Shown piece by piece: positions 22,015-33,055 of a DNA stretch of 64,000 nt (positions within the stretch are counted from its first letter, which is position 1; each line of letters begins with the position of its first letter). The position numbers were made by a program, and so were the translations under genes. The notes under the pieces were generated by a model. It ran no database searches. It had not been told where the DNA came from and worked only from the letters and a program-made list of their open reading frames with translations. The stretch is from contig NC_088938.1 of the NCBI RefSeq assembly GCF_033473495.1, forward strand, positions 3,410,001-3,474,000. Reading direction: 5' to 3'. This DNA is from Cercospora beticola (taxonomy: Eukaryota; Ascomycota; Dothideomycetes; Mycosphaerellales; Mycosphaerellaceae).

Positions 22015-22779
22015 TCAGCATCCATTCGCCTGGCTGTGAATGGGATCCAAAGCACGCACTTTCCTCACCACTCTCGCGGGAGACCCCATTGCCACGCTCC
22101 AGGCAGGAATATCTTTGGTCACGATCGAGCCTGCAGCAATCGTGCAGCCGTCACCGATTGTCACGCCAGGCAAGATGACCACGTGTCCTCCGATCCAGCA
22201 GTCGTTCCCGATGGTCACCGGCTTCGCGAATTCGATGTCGTCCCTTCGACTCTGTACTTCGGTCTCGTGGGTTGCGGCGAAGATGGATACACCGGGACCT
22301 ACCATGACTCGGTCCCCGATCGTGACCAAACCACAGTCGATGATCGTCAGCCGGAACGCGCCATAGAAGCGATCCCCGATACTGATGTTGCACCCGTAGT
22401 CGAAGGCGAAAGGAGGCTCGATATACGCCCCTTTGCCAATGTGCCCCAATATCTGACCAAGATCCTGCTCGCGCTGTGCTTCCAACTTTTCTTGTGCATC
22501 TGCACTTTCCACATCCGTGGGGAAATAGTGGTTGTATTTGTGCTGCCAGGCACGAGCGTGGAAGCGAGCTTTCTTCATCTCTGGCACAAACGAGTCATAT
22601 CTGCAAGGCAGCGAGCCGGTCAGCGAGCGACTCAAGGATATGTGTTTTCATGTCTACGACCCGATTGCACACACATACAGCATGCCAGATATCATGCGTT
22701 CATACTGCTCGCACCATGGAACATGATTGCGTTGCTTCGCCAATGCCAGTTGAGCCTGGTTCTTCTGTGTCGCAGCCAT
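22015..22779 (-). CDS. maltose/galactoside O-acetyltransferase-like (hexapeptide repeat)
   Basis: Acetyl-CoA-dependent O-acetyltransferase of the NodL/LacA/Mac type, acceptor unknown, likely cytosolic trimer. Exons 22779-22679 and 22600-22015 (687 nt, 228 aa; 78-nt intron with GTATGT donor). The N-terminal Mac domain reads CEQYERMISGMLYDSFVPEM across the splice, which supports the intron. A left-handed beta-helix follows: FDYGCNISIGDRFY, DCGLVTIGDRVMVGPGVSIFAATHETEV with the catalytic-type His, then PVTIGNDCWIGGHVVILPGV and GDGCTIAAGSIVTKDIP. It is convergent with the regulator and divergent from the copper amine oxidase. Confidence 0.9.
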
Positions 22780-23300
22780 GACCAGTTCGCGATCGTGATA
22801 GTACAATGAAGGGCTTTCGAGGGTGATTGTGCAGCAAGCGATGCCGATGTCAAACTTGGTGTTCCACCGAGCGAGCTGCTCACGCTTTTTGGCATCCCAG
22901 GGCGTCCGGCTGGATCTTCACACAATATCCAGTTGGCGTGCCCCGCGACGGAGATACAAGACCGAAAACGGCAATACTCTCAACTTGTCCCGCGCGACGC
23001 GCAAGTGACCTATGCTCCACCATGGATATCGGCTTGTACTGCTTCTTTGGGCGATCCCGCTTTTCCCGACTTCCCGTGCTTCTGCATCGTTTGGCAGCTT
23101 GCGGAGTTCAATTGCTCCTCACACGGATCTGGGCCCAGCTTCATCATTGTCATGGTATCGGAGTTCAACATGCAATCCTCACAGTATACATATTACAAGT
23201 CATCCAGCATGCAGACATGGGCCATCGTCTTCTTCCCCCTTTCGCCTTCTATCACTCATACAGGAAGACGCGGTTCCCCCATCAGTGATCATCTCTCATC
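22780..23300. promoter_or_regulatory. shared divergent promoter, acetyltransferase / copper amine oxidase
   Basis: About 520 bases between divergent ATGs at 22779 and 23301. No coding frame worth reporting. A bidirectional promoter would allow co-expression of the two enzymes. Confidence 0.5.
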
Positions 23301-25299
23301 ATGTCTCCACCTGCACTTTTGGGAGGGCAGCACCCACTCGACCCCATCACAGAAAATGAAGTCCGACAAGCGGCGGACATCCTCCGCCAAAATCTGAAGA
23401 AGAAATCTGGAGAGATACACTTCAAGTTCATCGATGTCGCAGAGGCTCCCAAAGCGGAGATGCTTCGATACTATGAAAATAACAACACACAAGTCGATCG
23501 AAGAGCACGCATCTACTTCCATGTGCGACCTTCTCCGAATCTACGCAAGGCATTCGTCAACATCACTACTCAAACAGTACTGTCCGACGAGGAATTGCCG
23601 GATGCGCAGGGTCCGGTGGACTGGTTGGAGTTTGATGCCGTACAAAAGGCATGCAATGCGCACCCATTGGTGAAAGCGGAAGTCGAAAAGCTTTGTCTAC
23701 CATCAGGGTGAGTTTGTATCCCTCTTCAGCGACGCACGAGAGTATCACGCGGGACTCACACAGCTCACTATTCGCAGAGCAAAGGTCATCAATGACCCAT
23801 GGGCATACGGAACCGATGACGCCAAAGAGCGACGCCGCTTGTTCCAATGCTACATGTACATTGTTTTGACCGACGACCCCGAAGCCAATCACTACTCGCT
23901 TCCAGCACCTTTTGCACCCATCTTCGATGCGCACACGTTGGAACTCGTCGATTTGGAGCGTCTGCCTGTGGGCACGGGCTCTGAGCTCGAACAAGAAACC
24001 GCGCCTTGGGATCCTATCGCTGCAGTGGAATATAGTGCTCGAAGCCTGGGACAAGATTCATTCCGCAAAGATCTCAAGCCCCTTGTCATCACTCAGCCAC
24101 AAGGGCCGTCTTTTGAGGTCAACAACCGTCACGTATCGTGGCAGAAATGGTCGCTGCAGCTCGGTTGGACTGTTAGAGAAGGACCTGTTCTCCATGACGT
24201 GCGATATGATGGCCGGCCGCTTTTCTACCGCGTCTCCATGAGTGAAATGACAGTACCTTATGGCGACCCTCGTTCTCCATATCATCGAAAGCAGGCGTTC
24301 GATCTGGGCGACTCTGGCTTCGGTCTTACATCCAACAGCTTGAAGCTTGGTTGCGATTGTCTCGGCCACATTAAGTATTTCGATGGTGTGCTGACCTCGG
24401 GCAATGGAGAACCAGTGCGAGTGCCCAATGTCGTCTGCATGCATGAAGTCGATCAGGGGATTGGTTGGAAACACACCAATGTGCGCAATGGTTGCTCGAC
24501 GGTCGTGAGGGACCGACAACTCGTCATTCAATGCACTGCGACTGTGGCCAATTACGAATACATCCTCGCTTTCATCCTTGACCAGGCTGCGAATCTCCAC
24601 ATCGAAGTCAAGGCTACCGGAATCGTGAGCACCATGCCCATTCGCAAGGGCCTGCACGTCCCTTGGGGCACAACCGTCGCTCCAGGTGTCCTGGCCGCGA
24701 ACCATCAGCATCTCTTCTGTGTGCGCATCGACCCTAACCTCAATGGACAGAAGAACACCATCCAATACGACGATTGCGAAGCTGTGGTTAACGAACCGGA
24801 CATCGATCCTTTCGGCTGCGCATTCCGTGTGCGCAGCACACCTATCACGCAACCTGGCGGCTACGACCTCGACCTCACCAAATCCCGAACATACAAAATC
24901 ATCAACCCTTCCCATATCAATCGCATATCCGGCAAACCCGTGGGCTACAAACTCCACCCCGTCCCTTCCCAAATGATGATGATGGGCCCGCACACTTTCA
25001 ACCTCCGACGCGGTATTTTCACCTCGAAGCCCATCTGGGTGACGAAATACCGTGACGACGAGCTCTGGGCTGCGGGCGAGTTTACGAATCAAAGTCGAGA
25101 GGATACGGGGCTTGCGATCTGGGCAAAGAGAGATGAAGGGACGGTCGATGAGGATGTGGTGCTGTGGCATACGTTTGGTGTCACGCATGTTACAAGGCCG
25201 GAGGATTTCCCTGTTATGCCGAGTGAGAAGATGACGGTCATGTTGAAACCTACGAGCTTTTTTGAGGTTTGTCCTTCGAATGATGTGCCGAGGTCGTGA
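23301..25299 (+). CDS. copper-containing primary amine oxidase
   Basis: TPQ/copper enzyme oxidising primary amines to aldehyde, ammonia and H2O2. Exons 23301-23707 and 23778-25299 (1929 nt, 642 aa; 70-nt intron). N2/N3 domains come first (ITENEVRQAADILR onwards), then the catalytic domain with the acid-base Asp311 (RKQAFDLGDSGFG), GCDCLGHIKYFD, and the cofactor motif VANYEY whose first Tyr (about 395) is the TPQ precursor. Copper ligands are His445 and His447 (NHQHLF) and His606 (GVTHVTRPEDFPVMP). Spacing of these residues matches yeast-type enzymes. No obvious C-terminal PTS1. With the flavin amine oxidase 7 kb away, the locus encodes two unrelated amine oxidases. Confidence 0.95.
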
Positions 25300-26667
25300 A
25301 GGGATGGTGCATGCTCGGCTTTGTCTTGTTCCTTGCGGCGGTGGTTTGTAGTATACTTGGAATTGGAGAATGAGTGGTCTACAGCGAACGGCTCCGCGGA
25401 CTTCCAGCTGGAGTGATTCGATACGCGTTTTCGTATTGTGCAAGGCGCCTTTGCAAGGATGGGTCGTCAGCAGCCTCTGTCCTGCCTCCAGGTGTTCCTT
25501 TCGGGCCCCTGGGGTATAAAATCTGAAGCAGAGTCAGCAAAGTGGTGCGCCAACTCGGTTCTCGGGCATCAATTTGTTCGAAGTACGGCATGCTGCTATA
25601 GTCAGCTCTAACGGCTGAGAATCCTGCCGATTAGTTCAATTTGAGCGAAATGCCCTAAGCGGTGCTGTTCACAATCGATACCAACTAGCAACCCATGATG
25701 ATTTTTTGATTTACGATGCACAACACATAATGAAATGAATATGAACGATCTCAAGTTGCTGATATTAATGACTGGCTTGCATCATCATCTGCGGATCGTC
25801 TTTTTCTTTCGATTGAATACGGCCATCGATACACAGATCGTTTCCTGTGCGGCCTTCCGGAGGAAACAACAAGTTTGAATGCCTCTAGTCCTGCTCGTAT
25901 GTATGACATACGAAGGCGGTACTGCTTGACGCACTTATACGCACAATGCAAGGCACGAAGAAGAATAAAGTTTCAAATCGAGGCGTCGGGATTGGCCTCT
26001 TAGGGCTTCAGTCTGGAACTTATATATCACCCGTATAGATGACTGTACCACACGCATTCAGAAAGCATCACGAACTGATTCAGCTTGTTGCTGAATCACA
26101 CGCAGAACATCGTACCCATGAACAGAGTTTCAGAACCTGGGATGACACTCTGAGGGCTATAGCTCCACATCCCATCAGTCCGATGCACACCGTATTCCAA
26201 TCTCCGCGCGTAGAAACATAACAATTCGTGGGATCCAACGACCTAAGCCCTAAGAAGACCCATCGTGAAGGCAAGATGTGACAGCTTTGAGAGATATACA
26301 TGTCATATGTTCATCGGGGCACATCATCTACTAACAACGTACTTCAAGGCTGTTAACCTAGTAGGGCTCAGCAGCAACATGGTGTGTTTGTGAACACAGT
26401 AAGCACAGGAGCAGACCGTCTGAGAAGAATATGTACGAGAATGTCCTAAGAATGTATTCGAAATACGAGTGCTCAGCTAAGACGCTCAATGCGTACTGCG
26501 ATCTGCTGCTGCACGCCCCTGCTGGATGTTCATCAACATGAGCGCGCCATATACAGTGTCGTGCAATAGAACATATATAAAACAGCAAGTTCCACTCCTC
26601 CAGTGTCATTCCACTGCTGCACCATCTAATCTTCTCTGCTCCTACCACAATCTACTTCGATATCACC
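25300..26667. other. intergenic, 1.4 kb
   Basis: Between the copper amine oxidase and the small secreted protein gene. Short open frames exist (for example 25379-25591 on the minus strand, 70 codons), but none has a recognisable fold or signal. No RNA gene recognised. Confidence 0.5.
26574..26582 (+). promoter_or_regulatory. TATA box of small secreted protein gene
   Basis: TATATAAAA 86 bases upstream of the ATG at 26668, followed by a C/T-rich leader. A strong, well-placed core promoter supports this short gene being expressed. Confidence 0.65.
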
Positions 26668-27054
26668 ATGAAGGTCACACTTGGAGCACCTGCATTTTTG
26701 TTCGCAACCATGGCACTTGCCGACCAAGTCCAGCTACAAATCACGGCAAACTGTCAGCACACGAACTTCAAAGTCAACTGGTTTCCCGACGACAAACCTC
26801 AGTGTGTCGTTCTGCGCAATGCCCTCGCGAACCCATTCCAAATGGGGTCTACGACCTATAAGAGTGTATGCTGCTCTTATTCGTGGAACGGGAACCGTCA
26901 AACCGAGTTCAAATGCACGTACAATCCAAGAGTCATAGAGGATATTCACAACCGGGCCGATTGTCTCGCTGGACATGAGTTGGCGGGCTGTATTGGTATC
27001 ACCCGCTCGTCCACACCCAGTCAAACCTTTGACGACAGAGTTCTGGCTTGTTAG
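26668..27054 (+). CDS. small secreted cysteine-rich protein (effector-like candidate)
   Basis: No family recognised. 128 aa, single exon, ATG at 26668 following a TATA box and leader. The N terminus is a signal peptide (MKVTLGAPAFLFATMALA, cleavage likely before DQV). The mature ~110 residues contain eight cysteines, two of them adjacent (VCCSY), ending with a C-terminal cysteine; an even number favours four disulfides. No membrane segment or GPI signal follows. Size, secretion and cysteine content fit a fungal apoplastic effector or small cell-wall/antimicrobial-type protein, but sequence alone cannot decide. It is isolated between two gene-poor stretches. Confidence 0.75.
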   Translation: MKVTLGAPAFLFATMALADQVQLQITANCQHTNFKVNWFPDDKPQCVVLRNALANPFQMGSTTYKSVCCSYSWNGNRQTEFKCTYNPRVIEDIHNRADCLAGHELAGCIGITRSSTPSQTFDDRVLAC

Positions 27055-28749
27055 GTGGGCGTGCACACAACTGCACGATATCAGCACAAGCGTTCATGGC
27101 TCGACAGGTGCCAGTGACTAGATAGTTCGGAGTCGATGCTCAGAGAAGATGCTTGCTACGAACAACGGCCGTTCATCGATCGCGTGTACGATGCGATGCG
27201 TATGAATTGGCGTTCCAATTGCGGACGAGCGATGCGGAAAGTATTTCGGGAAAGACCATCAAGTTCAAACAGGTCGCAAATGGAGTTCTCACTAGACAAA
27301 GATGTTTGCTTTTCAAATTATGCTCACTCATGCCTGCTTCCAATTCTCTCCGATGTTTTCTCTCCAACCATGCCCTGAAGTGAAACTTGCGAGACGCAGC
27401 ACTGTTTTTGGAAAGAAGGCAGTCGGCTGCGTCGTTGGCGTCGCTAGTCTTCGTTTCGGTTCTCATCCTCTGTGATTCGCGCCCGAGGGACGCCTTCGGC
27501 GAGAAGTGTCTCCCAAACAGAGTGAAATATCGGCAGGACCTCAATTGCCAACCTGTGCAATCATCATGGCATCGGATGACGAGAGGTGAGTCTTGAGCCT
27601 GTGAAACCTGGCGGAGGATATGTTCGGACTGGATGAGTTCCCTGCGGTTGCCTTGGCGACCATCAGATCACCTTCAAGCTACTGAAGTGGACTTCAAGAC
27701 ACTGTGACAATGTCGGCAAATGGCATCAGCCTGCTGTTGTCAAGAACAGCTCCCCATAATTCTCACAACAGAGGATTACGTTTGGACCACTTTCGCCGGA
27801 CCGAGTAGGAAGAGCTTTGCTTGGGTTTGTTTTGGTCCATGATGTGACAGCTAGCTGGCGTGCAAGGCTGTATAGAGGCACCCAACGCTCATGTACGATC
27901 GTTTCTGTGGCCCTCCATCTCAGTCTCTCCAGTCAATTCCGATTTGTTGGTTGTAGCGGGCCAAACATCGGGATGTTGTGGGGCTGGAGTTCGTGGGAGA
28001 CCCCGAAGTGGCCGCTAGGTAAACACCGACCTAGTAAGCTTAGACCCCGATCGGAATGCCCGATGGCCTTCCCCCGCAGGCGTATGTCTTGCTCTCAATC
28101 TTCTTTTCGCACATGATCGCTCGCGCTCGTAGCACCCCTGCACCAACTGGTTTCGCTGCTGCACCCTGTCGCACAGCTCTGGCCCTTGGTCGGATCCTCC
28201 AGCACCCGCTCAACAACTGTCGTAGCCACCGTGCTGCCTCTGACCATCCCGATCAGTCAATACTCGAATGGAAGGGAGCCAGGTCCAAGGCGTGATGCTC
28301 ACCCGCCAAGGAGCGAGCAGAGTGATCGGAGTGATCACGCCAAGACAAGGTTCTGCGCAGATGCGGCTCTTCACCAGTGGACAGGAGCTTCGTGCTCGAC
28401 TTAACACAACTCTTACGAGATTGAGCTTTCAGAACGGCCTCTGAGATCCCGCAACGAGATTTTCAACGATCTATACTTCCAGGCTAACCTCTATATCAAG
28501 TTAGGGTGAGATTTAGCTAGGTGTACGCTGCTCCAAGATGTTCACTGACATCCACGAGTCCAACTTCAGGTTGTATCCTTGATCACTCATGATGGAGGGT
28601 ATGGAAGCGGCTGCTCTATTGACTCGTAAGCCTCGGACACCGGGAAATGCTCTTTCTTAGTGTACGGCCGGTCAGGGACGAAAGGGGATGGCAAATCTAT
28701 CTACAGTATAGAAAGCTACCATACTGGGGGCGGTATACATTGTCTAGGG
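27055..28749. other. intergenic, 1.7 kb
   Basis: The largest gene-free stretch outside the transposon block. Open frames are short, overlap on both strands and lack recognisable motifs. Base composition is ordinary with normal CpA/TpG content, so it is not RIP-mutated. Nothing can be supported here. Confidence 0.5.
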
Positions 28750-30420
28750 TCAATCTTCTTCCGCTAGTAGTCGCGATGCGTCGTCAATGCCCGCAGGGAT
28801 GTCGATACAGATGTAGAATATAATGCCCACCGCTACCGCGATAGCATTAGGTATCATAGGAAAGCGCAAGTTGCCCGTTCGGTCCTGAATCACCCCCTGA
28901 ACAAGAGGATTGATCCATCCTGTCGCCAGATCCAGAGTTATATCAAGCCCGAAGAACAGTGCCTCGGAGTCTCGTGGAATGATAGAGGCATATAAGGTTC
29001 GGTTGAGCGCGCGCAACGCACTGCCCGAGCTCATGAACAGAACAATGCAAACCCAGAACTCTGCCTGATGTTTGTAGCCGATGGGAATGTTGTCGCTAAC
29101 ACCTAGACATCCCCACGTAATGGCCAAAAGCTGGACGCCTAAGAAGCAATACGCCCAGAATTTAATGCCCATACTCAATTTCGGAAAGGCAAACATCCAG
29201 GCCAGGGATCCCAAGGAAGCGAAAAGCGGGATTGCAAAGGACCAGACGGTATACACTCCACTCCCCGAATCTAGCCCGGAAGTCTCCAGGAAGAGAGGGC
29301 CAAGAAGGCGCAGAAAATTGGAGTAGCCTGTGTTCCACAGCAGCGTGCCGATACACATTATGAACGTGTTCGGGTATCTCCGTACCGAACCCAGCAATTT
29401 GATCCAGTTCGTGAATGGCAGGAGGATGCGGTTGGATCCAACAGACCGTTTTGCTCCGGTAACTTGGGGGAGGAGGTAGTGACCCAAGGCAGCAAATGCA
29501 ATGGTCGTGCATCCTGCGACCGTGATCGCCAGCAAGTAGTTGAAGTATCCTGCAGTGATCGCTGAACCACCCGTATATGTGATGATGACGCCGACGAGTA
29601 GACCAGTGAGCGATCCCACATTGCTTGCAACAAGACCTAGCACCGACACTCTTGTCCCCTTGGTCCACACCGTGTTTGGCTCGCTTCCATCATTTCCAGG
29701 CCTGTCGTCTCCTCTGAACCACCCGACAGCGCGCATGAAAAGTGGAATGTACGAAGCGATGATCACAGTGTAAACTCCACCCACTGCAGTCACGGCAACA
29801 AACAGTCCAGCCATGGCCTCTAGATCCTGGAAGGACCCACCAGATAGCCCTGCAAAGGGAAGGACAAGTGTTCCAAACACATAGATCGATGTCATGAGCG
29901 CTAGTTTGCGGTTGTTGGCATGGTCAGCAACTCCAGCGGTGAGGATGGAGATGACGCCCTCGCAGGCCCGACTGATGGCTTGTAGGTAGAGATTGTAGCT
30001 GTTGTAATTGATCTCTCCGGTTCCGAAACGCACGACGCACTGAATGCCGTTCATGCTGCGACGGGGACACGGACGGTCTGTTCCCGGAATATGACCAAGT
30101 CGGTTGGCTGCAGATTGGATGCTGGCCGTCACGTAGCGGTTGATCATGCCATTTGTCGGTCCGGTCTGAATAATAGCACTCCATGGTCAGCAAAATTGTA
30201 TACAGGAGAATGGAAGATCTCTTCTATGAACACTGACCGAAAAACAAAGTGCCAACCATCCCCAGAGAGCTCTACGTGAACCGAGACTCGTCTGTTGAGA
30301 GCTTCGGTCTTCCGTTTGTGAATGAGCGTGTCTCTCTTCCCTCTGCTGCTCCTGCTCCTCCTCTTGTTCTTCTTCTGGATGCACTTGAGCTATGGCACAT
30401 GGCTTGTGTGGCTCATTCAT
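28750..30420 (-). CDS. Atg22-like MFS membrane transporter
   Basis: Multi-spanning carrier of the vacuole-effluxer/Atg22-like group, probably exporting amino acids or small metabolites across vacuole or plasma membrane. Exons 30420-30238 and 30165-28750 (1599 nt, 532 aa; 72-nt intron, GTCAGT donor). The start at 30420 gives an acidic, Gln/Glu-rich cytosolic tail, then the first helix SRRALWGWLALCFS spliced to TGPTNGMINRYVTASIQSAA, a junction that restores family sequence. Further marks: GINYNSYNLYLQAISRA-type loop (here GEINYNSYNLYL), a charged mid loop with DDRPGNDGSEPN, and GSALRALNRTLYASIIPRDSEALFFGL near the end. About 12 hydrophobic segments. Neighbour of the Dit2-like P450 on the same strand; it may store or release that pathway's precursor or product (inference). 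Confidence 0.82.
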
Positions 30421-30843
30421 GGCTCTGTTGGCGGGAGTACGGAAGTATGGAGGTGGAAAGACTACGATCAAGAAGCACACCAACTGTATTTCGGAAAGTC
30501 GTTTCGTAGCAGTATCCTGACAGCAGCTATGTACTTTCAGTAAAGCGGATATTTGCTCGTGCCAACCTCTGGTCTTCAAAGACCCAACTTGCCCGAATCA
30601 CTTGCGACATTAGCACCGGGCCCGCGGCCCCCTTAGCCCCGTCGATAGTGGAGAGATATTGAGGGAGTTTCTCAAGACCCGTACGATTATCCTTGAATGT
30701 GCTCAATTGGCGAATGCACATTCAGCTAGTCAAGCCTTGGCGTCTCGCGCTCAAATTACTTGGTGCAACAACCGATTCACTGGCGTCTATGCTCAAACTT
30801 CAGCCTAAGCCCTCTCGGGGCAAGAGGCCCGGCCTGAACAATG
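30421..30843. other. intergenic, Atg22-like carrier / P450
   Basis: About 420 bases between two minus-strand genes. Contains the 3' end of the P450 transcript and the carrier's promoter; no conserved frame seen. Confidence 0.5.
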
Positions 30844-32337
30844 TTAGTAGCTGCGTATACTATGACAAAGCGTCTGCGCAGTCTGCAAACTTACCGGTGT
30901 CATACGATCGGGCCATAGGGGATCAAGTTCCCACCGAAGATGCCGCACTAATGTGTACAATGTCACCTTGAGCTGCAACACCGCAAATCGCTCGCCTAAA
31001 CATGCTCGCCGTCCACCATGAAAAGTGATGAATTCTGCTCGAGCCCTGCGTCGTCGATAGGACTTTTGTACATCATCCGCGGTGTCACCCCATCGATTGG
31101 GCAGAAACTCTTCTGCGTTCGGACCCCAAGTCACTGGATTTCGGTTGGTCGCATAGGCATTGTAACCAAGATACATTCCTTGAGGGACCACAGTGTCCTC
31201 GCCCAGCACAAATGGCGTCGTGGCCAGTCGATTGATGAGCTGACCGATTGGTGGCAAAAGCCGCAGGCTCTCATAGACGCAAGCCGTCAGATACGGCATG
31301 TTCCTGAGCTGCTCTTCGTCGGGTCTGTTATTTCCTGCAGTCATAACTTCTGAGTGTAGTCGTTCCTGAATTTCGGGTTGTTTGGCAAGTAAATATAGAG
31401 CAGATAGGATTGCGAGCTGAGGATTTTCTTGCCCGGCCACAAAGAGAACAGTCACATTGTCTCGAAGCTGTTGATGGGTGATTCGCTGTTGTTTCCAAGC
31501 ATGGACAAGTCGACACCCAACGTCCTTGTGTCCTTTCTCCTCTGGGCGGTTCTCGTCCGACCTCTCGAGCCACGTTTCAGCCAACATACACACGAGATGG
31601 TCCGTAAATCGAGCAGCGTCCCGGCGTGCTTTCTCTCGGCTTGGAAACCCACATTTGTCGAGAGAGGGGAAACTCATGAAAACAGGGCGAAAGATCTGCC
31701 CCTTGACTTTGCTCTGCATCTGACTAAGTCGGACGACTTTTTCGTGATTCATGTCAAAGTCGAGGTGCATGAGCCCTCGTACCAGGTTTGCGATCGTGTA
31801 CCTCTGCAGTGGTTCTTGGACGGACAGCGGTCTTTGAGTCTGCTTGAAATTTTCCAATAGCGAGGAAGCGTTCTCGTAGATGGGATCCATGGACCATCCT
31901 TCCTGAAGTCCAGGTTTCATGATCTCTTGATAAAGCCTCCACACTTCTCCATGACTTGAGATGATGTTATCGCCCAAGAAGTTGGCGAGCACGCTGCCTG
32001 GAATCTTCTTCTGATTGCCACTCTTCTGGTATTGGTCTTCGTTCTTGAAGACATGTGCTAAGAAGGCCGGTCTTTCGACCAGAACGTTCCACTGCGAGCC
32101 GAAAAATATCTTTATTGCTCCATGCTGATGTAGCAGGTCGCGAACGTATGTGTTGTAGATAACTTGCTGATCGACATCTCTGAACAGTGGTAGCAGCGAA
32201 ACCCAGAAAGGAACTGCTGGGATATGTTTAGGCTCTTTTGGAGGCTGCAGAAACAGGTAGAATAGCAAGCAAGTTATTGCCGCCATAATCAGGATCACTT
32301 GCGGGAGCACAGTAGGAATGAGTGAAAGTAACGTCAT
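30844..32337 (-). CDS. cytochrome P450, Dit2/CYP56-like
   Basis: Haem monooxygenase resembling the yeast N,N'-bisformyl-dityrosine synthase. Single exon, 497 aa. Membrane anchor at residues about 10-30 followed by PPKEPKHIPAVPF. The I-helix reads FVAGQENPQL, the unusual AGxEN form typical of the Dit2 group rather than AGxDT. ExxR is ESLR, the PERF-like region gives FLPNRW, and the haem loop is FHGGRRACLG with Cys at about 446. No motif residue is missing and the length is normal. A TATA-like TATATAAA lies about 50 bases upstream on the minus strand (32385-32392). Presence of a Dit1-family gene 3.2 kb away is strong context for a role in oxidising or coupling an N-formyl- or isocyanide-bearing tyrosine-like product. 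Confidence 0.88.
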   Translation of the reverse strand: MTLLSLIPTVLPQVILIMAAITCLLFYLFLQPPKEPKHIPAVPFWVSLLPLFRDVDQQVIYNTYVRDLLHQHGAIKIFFGSQWNVLVERPAFLAHVFKNEDQYQKSGNQKKIPGSVLANFLGDNIISSHGEVWRLYQEIMKPGLQEGWSMDPIYENASSLLENFKQTQRPLSVQEPLQRYTIANLVRGLMHLDFDMNHEKVVRLSQMQSKVKGQIFRPVFMSFPSLDKCGFPSREKARRDAARFTDHLVCMLAETWLERSDENRPEEKGHKDVGCRLVHAWKQQRITHQQLRDNVTVLFVAGQENPQLAILSALYLLAKQPEIQERLHSEVMTAGNNRPDEEQLRNMPYLTACVYESLRLLPPIGQLINRLATTPFVLGEDTVVPQGMYLGYNAYATNRNPVTWGPNAEEFLPNRWGDTADDVQKSYRRRRARAEFITFHGGRRACLGERFAVLQLKVTLYTLVRHLRWELDPLWPDRMTPVSLQTAQTLCHSIRSY

Positions 32338-33055
32338 TTTAGCAAGATGAAGTCAATGTTGGAACTGAAGACGAATGGAGAGATTTTATATATCCTATTA
32401 GCGTGCGGAGACTTCACACTGAGTGCGACTTGAAGCTACACAACTACCTGGCTTCGATTCCAATCTTACGGTGCCAACATACATACTCGGCTCTGCGCTA
32501 CAGCCTCAAATGTCAAGTACCATGCCACTTGCTAACATTACCGAAAACCACAACTGCTTTAGCATCATCTATAATCTCCACGAATGCATTTTCTCTTGAC
32601 TACGGCTATTCGGAACATACCCATCTTTCCCACGTCCGCATCAGAGCGCACGATAGAGTACCTATGCGTCTGGCTCAGGTATGCTTGGAGACAGATGCTT
32701 GAGAACGTTTTAGCCTTGGCTTAATATCCGAGGGCAGTCGGATGTAGACGCCCTTAGGACCGTGATGCTGACAGGGAAAAGAGACCCCGACTGATAAGCA
32801 CGCGCAAACACCGATGGTCCAGGGCGACTCTACTCGTCTGAGGTAGTTTGAGAATACCAAGACACCAACAGTTCTTGGCCTCTCTGTGCTTTCTACTTCT
32901 GCTGAGTAAAGGATCCGAGCTTTTGTATGACGCGCTGTAGAGAGACGCGGTCTGAATTTTCGCGACAAGACGATCGGACGGAACGACATTGTCCAGCTCT
33001 AGATCGGAAACTTCTGACTAAGCACTGCATGTCCATGAGCCGCCTGACCTAAAAT
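32338..33055. other. intergenic, 0.7 kb
   Basis: Between the P450 start and the MFS gene's 3' end. Apart from the TATA box near 32390 I see no feature. Confidence 0.5.
32385..32392 (-). promoter_or_regulatory. TATA box of Dit2-like P450
   Basis: TATATAAA on the minus strand about 48-55 bases upstream of the start codon at 32337. Confidence 0.5.

Noticed and set aside
24058..25443. Long minus-strand open frame (461 codons) opposite the copper amine oxidase
   Set aside because: The plus strand encodes a complete oxidase with all catalytic residues; the minus frame has no recognisable motif and is a codon-usage shadow.
25379..25591. 70-codon minus-strand open frame after the copper amine oxidase
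   Set aside because: Short, no signal or domain, lies in the likely 3' UTR; not enough to call a gene.
27136..28407. Several short open frames on both strands in the 1.7-kb interval
   Set aside because: Overlapping, short and unlike any protein; composition shows no coding bias.
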